A stretch of DNA of 64,000 bases. It comes from Prostheceraeus crozeri. Its lineage: Eukaryota > Platyhelminthes > Polycladida > Euryleptidae. The stretch spans positions 124,001-188,000 of the forward strand of contig CAJQUW010008605.1 of assembly GCA_907163375.1 (NCBI GenBank), read 5' to 3'. The notes beneath the pieces were generated by a model, which searched no databases, had not been told where the DNA came from, and saw only the letters and a list, made by a program, of their open reading frames with translations. This document shows, piece after piece, positions 58,703 through 64,000 of this stretch (its first letter is position 1; each line of letters starts with the position of its first letter). Made by a program: the position numbers and the translations under genes.

Positions 58703-60967
58703 TTATTTGGAATGATAAAGGGCTTTGCATTCCAAATGCAGGGGGACGTTGCATTTCTCGCATGTTAGAGTTGTACGCCGTCCACAGTCTTTGCAACGGC
58801 AGTATCGTGGTGATGCTCGAACCAAGTCGTGGCCAGTTCCATCTGTACGCACGGCATCTGCCGATGCTCATCGAAGAATCGACGGCCGCCCACCGACCCT
58901 CGGTTGAGTGCTGTACGTTGAGACTAATTGCTGCACAATTTGTCGTTGAAATTGAAGCAAAGTCGTCTTCTTATTCTCAACACGGCGAAACAGAATCCAA
59001 CCGTTTACCATCGCAGCGGTCAAGCCCCATCCCAAGAAAGGTCACCACCATTTTTTTGATCTTAGACGAATTCGGTATGTTGCCACAAATTGGTCGAATA
59101 AGTCAACACCTCCCATTTTGTCGTCGTAAATCTGCAGAGGAAAAGGCATTGAAACATCAAATCGTTTTCTATCTTTTCTTGAAAAACGGCGAACGACCTT
59201 TGTGAGCCCACAAGGCAAATAGTTTGTGGCCACTGTCGCAGCTTTGTTATCATTCCAGCGAACCAACATATTTGTGCCATCATGAACGCTTTCAAACGTC
59301 CCCCTTGTCTTTTTTTCCATCTCCTTCTTTGGCGTTACGGGAGCTTTCTGCAGTCTGTTGTCCCTTATTGTTCCCTCAGCATCAATCTTTTTTTCTGCCA
59401 GTTTATCTAGCAACGGCAACGACGTGAAGAAATTGTCAAACGTAAGTGCGCATCCTTTCGTTGACAGAAGATTTCTCCAGCAATCCAATGCCCACATCAG
59501 ATCCTCGACCATTTCCTGTCGTCGGGAAGTCGGTGTGTCCGCCACAATACGGCTCCGTGTGTAGGAGATAGCCATCCGTCGAGGTCATCAAACACCATAA
59601 TTTATAGCCAAAGCGGATCGGCTTGTCTCTGACGAACTGCTTTGTACCATGCCGACCATAGTAGGGGATAATGCTTTCGTCCACACTGAAGTCGATGTAT
59701 GCTGCACATGACTTGAAAGCCTCGTTCAAAATGCGAAACATGGGCCTAACCTTGTAATAGCGGTCATTATTCATTTGCATGTTGTCAGCCATGTGAATGT
59801 AACGAAAAACTTCTCGAAACCGATTTCGTCGCATAGCGTTGGTAACGAAGCTCTGATGTGAATGTGGCGATAGTTCCCAGTACATGTCTGTAGTAGGTAG
59901 ACGCGCGCAACCTGTTAGATGCAATAACCCAATAAACGTGAGCATTTCGTTTGTCACTGGATCGAAGTTTTCATTTGATAGTGCTGCATACAGGTTAGTC
60001 CGTTCCACCAGATGGACAATGAAGGTTTCCGGAAACACTTTTTTGAAGGCCGCCATCTCAGAATCGATTGAATTACTGATTTCTGGACTCAAATCTTGAG
60101 ATCCTCTCACATCAACAGTTGGCCTGAAACAAATAAATAAACATGTCAGTTTGCAGTGTAGCTTGAGTGCTAATCAATTCACATTTACATGTAAGCCAAT
60201 ACGTATCAAGGTATAAAGTATATTGTGAAAGAGCATATACATGCACTGGATATGTAAACGTAAGTCCACTTATGAAGTATATACGAACGCTTTAAAGAAA
60301 TATAGTTTACGTATACAATGTAAAATATATTACATTTTATATGTTTATGCATCAAGCATTAGTTTATAGGACTATATTATACAGAACAATTATATAATCC
60401 ATTTCATACATTGTAGAGGCCAGCATGTTATATTGGGGCAGCCAAAAAATTCGTTTTTTCTTAACTTGGATGTATTCAAACATACGCTCGTACAACTATG
60501 ACAGTGTTATGAGGATCAATAACTAACAAAGCTTATACATATCGTAGGGGGTCACGTGAACAGTCACAGTGCGAAATTAGGCGCGTTTAGAAATACGAGA
60601 AAAGAAACGATTTTTTGCCGGCCCCTATACATACGAGCGCTCGTACATGTATATGTGTCTTTTCTCTTACCTGAATTGTGATCGTTTCCAGCGTCGCTCT
60701 CTTGGTCGTTGTACTTTTGATACGCTGTTGTCCGCAGCTTCGTTATTTTCGAGTTCCTGGACTTCCGCGTTCAAAACACGACGTGGTAGATGTGAAATTT
60801 CGCCCAAGTTTTCATCGTCATATTTTTCAGAATCACAGTCAGTCTCGACTGCGGGACGCTCAGTCGGAGGCTTCATGAAAATAACATTTCGATCGTCTTC
60901 ATCGTCGGAATCCTCGTCGTCGGCGGTGACAGTCTATGACGTCGTTCAACGTCCATTTTCTTGACAT
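58703..60967 (-). pseudogene. piggyBac transposase gene, one intron, several breaks
   Basis: Exon 1 (60967-60671) starts MSRKWTLNDVIDC and continues after one frame change as DDEDSDDEDDRNVIF, the usual acidic N-terminus. Intron 60670-60124 has GTAAGAG and TTTGTTTCAG borders. Exon 2 holds the DDE_Tnp_1_7 domain: [17 protein letters not shown] with the first Asp, [37 protein letters not shown] with the second Asp, and DKMGGVDLFDQF with the last Asp. A frame change lies near 59470, a TGA replaces Trp near 59041, and another frame change lies near 58870. The C-terminal Cys-rich finger CRCKDCGRRTTL-CEKCNVPLH is still legible. TTAA-flanked termini were not found. Confidence 0.88.
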
Positions 60968-61689
60968 TCTGTCTAGCTCTACGCACAGGGTCGCAGCTTG
61001 AAGCACAGAGTTACATGTACAATGAGATGAAAACCCTGTTGGCGTGATGAAGGAAGGCGGAGTGGAACACGGAGGAACACAATTCACTCGCACAATGAAT
61101 AAAAGAAGCCATGGTTACGCACGCATTATCTTGATAAAAATGGCTTGCTCTCACACATTACTGATTTCCAACGCATGCACCGCGTGTGGAGACAGAACAA
61201 TAGCCAGTTTTCAAGCAGCTGAAGTTGTGCGAAATTCGTTCAGCTTGTTGAAAAATTGATACTGCTACTGGCGGTTGACAGAATTTGTTGCCATTCATCT
61301 TCAATAGGTTACCAAATTTACGAAACACTTCCGATTTACATGATATGGAAATACAGGCACTCTTATTATTAGATAAAGCTTATTTCGTTCCTTTCATCAA
61401 AATATCTAGTCAGTCTAGGCTTCTGCACCGGCTTATTATTGAAGGTTTTTTACTACAATAAAATTCAAAAATATCGATGCAAAATTTTTGGGAAAGTTGA
61501 GTCATAATTCATAATTTTCACACTGTAAACTGTTAATAACATCCATGAGATTTAATTTGAATGTACAATTTGATTAACAATGCCAACAATAAACAAGAGA
61601 TAAGAAGAGAAACTATGAGTGGCAACATTTGTTGCCAATGGCCATTAATGGATTAAGATGCTAACAAGAATGATGTCGAACATCTAAAG

Positions 61690-61830
61690 AGAATGACAAC
61701 TATTAAGTCAATGAAGGACACCGACACCTTTGAGTCCCCGACGGCACTCGCTTGACCCAGGAATCGAATCGAAGTCCGCGGTGTAGACGAGCTTGCACCT
61801 TCTTCACTAGGCCACGCTGACGGTACAAAA
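61690..61830 (-). mobile_element. tRNA-derived SINE, second family
   Basis: On the minus strand A box TGGCCTAGTGA (61814-61804) and B box GATTCGATTCC (61770-61760, 10 of 11 consensus bases) with tRNA-like spacing, followed by CTGGGTCAAGCGAG and GGGGACTCAAAGGTGTCGG. The rest is not tRNA-like, so it is a SINE head and not a functional tRNA. No hammerhead motif here. Confidence 0.7.
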
Positions 61831-62593
61831 GGAATGCCACGAAAACAATGATGTCAAGTGGAAGGCATCAAATTAAAGATGCATGCATGTTTACAACTGC
61901 ATGTTTCAAAATGATATGATTGTGAGCTGCAAATGATTTATTTGAGACTAAATCCAGGTGCATGAGTTACAATAAAAGTGAACATGGAGAATAGAGATCA
62001 TATACCATAACAATTGCAGAGGAGGCGCTCCCAGATGATGAAATGAGAGACGATTTCAACAGAATTCTAGTCAGTATGAGTACTACACTGTAAATCGATC
62101 AATACCAATCACATGCGAAGGATGTATACCAAAATATTTTTTTGGCATATTTCTGTATATATTTGTATGCTTTTCGTATGTTATTTCAAGTGTGGCAGGC
62201 TTTACATACTAAAGCCATTATGTTAAAAGAAAGCATCAATTATGTCTAAAGCATGTTGATTTAAGGCCCTTTGTCAATAAAGATAACACTAATGTTACTG
62301 CTGTTTTGTAAGTAGTGAAATAATGACATTAAAGAGTCAACCTCTCAATACTGAATTCGATTTTAATACATGTAAGACATTTCATAAATAATAAATAAGT
62401 ATTCAACCATCAACAATGATGCATCATTTAATTTTGAAATTCAGCATATTATCAATCCGAAATAAAAGCACATTATAATTCATGAATGCAAACATAGTTA
62501 TGTTTCAGATTTATAAGTCAACATGGAAGCATAATGAACCCGAAGACTCCCGCTCTTTACCTTGTCATCTAAAAAAGTGCTCTCATTTTACAG
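61831..62593. other. Intron end, no feature beyond one small repeat
   Basis: AT-rich. Near 62089 a CACTGTAAATCG phrase resembles the start of the unassigned repeat at 58062. The polypyrimidine tract TCTCATTTTACAG closes the intron. Confidence 0.4.
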
Positions 62594-62785
62594 CAAATGT
62601 CTGTGTCCTACCAAGGGTCACAGGACCCTGTCGCGCTAGTTTAACGAGATATTATTTTGACTCTGAAAGACAACGATGTCAAGGATTTTTGTATGGAGGC
62701 TGTCAAGGAAATGACAACAACTTCCTCACACGTGCAGCATGCATGCAGCGCTGTGGAAATATTTCTTCACGAAGAGTTCCTGAAC
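62594..62785 (+). CDS. Kunitz inhibitor gene, Kunitz/BPTI exon
   Basis: A 192-bp exon between TTTTACAG and GTAAGT, phase 1 at both ends, the usual form of a shuffled Kunitz exon. The six cysteines have exactly the BPTI spacing: C-8-C-15-C-7-C-12-C-3-C. The reactive loop is GPCRAS, so P1 is Arg, which predicts inhibition of trypsin-like serine proteases. YYFDSERQRCQGFLYGGCQG and NNFLTRAACMQRC are classic family stretches. The short tail (GNISSRRVPE) runs into the donor at 62786, so at least one more exon lies beyond, probably outside the window. Joined in frame to the signal-peptide exon at 46912 it gives a small secreted inhibitor. Confidence 0.93.
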
Positions 62786-63431
62786 GTAAGTTTGAGCTCG
62801 CATTTGACCTTAATATTCAAAATTCAGTCACTTTCAGTTTTCAATTCACCTATGGGAGCAGTTAGTCTGCTGTGTTCATTTGCTTAATTATGACATTGGA
62901 GCATAAATGACAGAAATTAACAAAATCAAAGCACGACAAAACAATAGGTCTAATTGAAGACTTAACGACACACCATGAAGATTGTCAGAGAGGTCGAGGA
63001 AAGTGGTAAGGTAGTAAGCGTGCGCCAATTCAAATGTTGCATCTGAACATGTGCAATGAATATCGAAAGCTTAGAACAGGAGAAATTTCAATGAAGAAGA
63101 CACAGTATGGAGACATTTTCGAATCTACAGGAAACACGGATGAGGCAGCCAATGACCTGTAATTAATATAATTATGTAAAATCAATGAAGCCATATTGAG
63201 TAGGGTGCGGCGATGTTTTATTTTCCCCAACGATCGATTTAATTTCGATTTTTCAGAAAATTTTCGATTTTTTTGTAAACCAAAAACGAAATCATTTCAA
63301 AACAGTCTGAGCTTTACTTTCTAATACGTGTAAGTGGGCGATACATGTATGACAAACGTCTTAAAATTTCGGCCAATACTGAATCATATGAAAGCATATT
63401 GTGAAGTCTAATTAGAAAAACGCATTACCCC
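62786..63431. other. Intron or flank, no gene recognised
   Basis: Begins with the donor GTAAGT. AT-rich; no further Kunitz-type exon was found. Confidence 0.45.
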
Positions 63432-64000
63432 TTACTCATTTAAAAGTTTACTGTTGCGTCTGATTTTGATCAGTTGCCGTGCGCGCAAGCCACTCAAATT
63501 TGCACGACTGGGCGTTATCGTATTGCCCGTTACACTTCCTAGTCTTTCCGAAGCCGTGTTTGTTGCTGGAATACACAAGAATTGTCGGGCAATCCTGGCT
63601 AAATTTGGAAGATTCTGCAGTTGATTCGTCCAGAAGGCAAGAACGTCAAATTTCTTGTGGTCGGGTGCAGGATTTGTTTGCTCCACCAATTCGACATATC
63701 GCTGCCACTCCATCATAGCTCGGTCTTTGATGTTTTGCTATCTGATTGCACCGGAGATCTAATTTCCATCTGCGACCACAAGGAAACACGTTGTCGTTTC
63801 TCATCAGACTTTTCTTGGCTCACTCCTGCAGTAATCACCTTCTCTTTTGTGTGAGATTCTTTCTGCATGAAGTCGACAATACGCGCGACGATAATATTTT
63901 TCGCAACATCAACTTGTGTGGAAAAGAGTATACTAGAAGTCGTGGATCAATCGCAGAGGTGACCAACAGAATTGGTTGTTCATTACCAGGTGTCACTTGT
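63432..64000 (-). pseudogene. hAT transposase C-terminus, cut by the window edge
   Basis: From the right edge the minus strand reads TSAIDPRLL (the S-x-L/I-D-P-R block), then VDVAKNIIVARIVDFMQKES in another frame, and finally FDVLAFWTNQ-LQNLPNLARIA-RQFLCIPATNTASER and ITPSRANLSGLRARQLIKIR. FDVL.FW......P.L...A...L.IPAT...SER is the hAT dimerisation domain. At least two frame changes separate the blocks. Lineage differs from the hAT gene at 56016-57800. Confidence 0.82.

Larger units (their letters stand above)
46982..62593 (+). other. 15.6-kb transposon-filled intron of the Kunitz gene
   Basis: Bounded by GTAAGA and TTTTACAG. It holds a SINE with ribozyme, a PHD-like scrap, three MITEs, Penelope-like pieces, a hAT gene, a piggyBac gene and another SINE, on both strands. 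The stretches 46982-48150 and 48600-50130 have no recognised content. Additional exons inside cannot be excluded. Confidence 0.55.

Noticed and set aside
61690-61830. Functional tRNA gene
   Set aside because: A and B boxes are good, but the sequence does not close an acceptor stem and runs on as SINE body.

Overview
The window is metazoan nuclear DNA: introns with GT-AG borders, a secreted Kunitz inhibitor split over two distant exons, and a dense mix of animal transposons (Tc1, mariner, piggyBac, several hAT lineages, a GIY-YIG Penelope-like element, a LINE tail, tRNA-derived SINEs). The repeat style, including modular fold-back transposons and a SINE carrying a hammerhead ribozyme, suggests a marine invertebrate, perhaps an echinoderm or relative; that assignment is inference and weak.

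Layout. 1-800: mostly unassigned, with a hAT scrap. 800-10285: a duplicated block R1 (copy 1), two Tc1 elements, one of them inside an inverted Tc1 scrap, and a second duplicated block R2 (copy A) with a mariner fossil and a 322-bp (GA)n tract. 10286-29930: R1 copy 2, split by a 17-kb fold-back element (10446-27443) with 4-5 kb modular inverted repeats, a 6-bp target duplication (TTCGCT) and a few cargo genes. R1 copy 1 preserves the empty target site of this element, and R1 copy 2 preserves the empty site of Tc1 copy 1. 29931-36888: mostly unassigned, with a LINE tail and a 96-bp loopless palindrome. 36889-40042: a transposon with ~788-bp inverted repeats around a DDE-like protein of a type I cannot name. 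40043-43102: nothing recognised. 43103-46218: R2 copy B. 46219-64000: mostly one gene, a secreted Kunitz inhibitor whose signal-peptide exon (46912-46981) and Kunitz exon (62594-62785) are both consistent with phase-1 splicing and are separated by a 15.6-kb intron. The intron holds the SINE with hammerhead ribozyme, three 219-bp MITEs, Penelope-like pieces, a hAT gene, a piggyBac gene and a second SINE. A further hAT transposase end fills the right edge.

The Kunitz gene is the only well supported host gene. Most of the rest is mobile DNA, much of it nested, and the two block duplications allow the relative order of several insertions to be read. The items most worth following are the SINE with a type I hammerhead ribozyme at 48319-48372, the 17-kb fold-back element with its unfamiliar cargo, and the unclassified inverted-repeat transposon at 36.9-40.0 kb.
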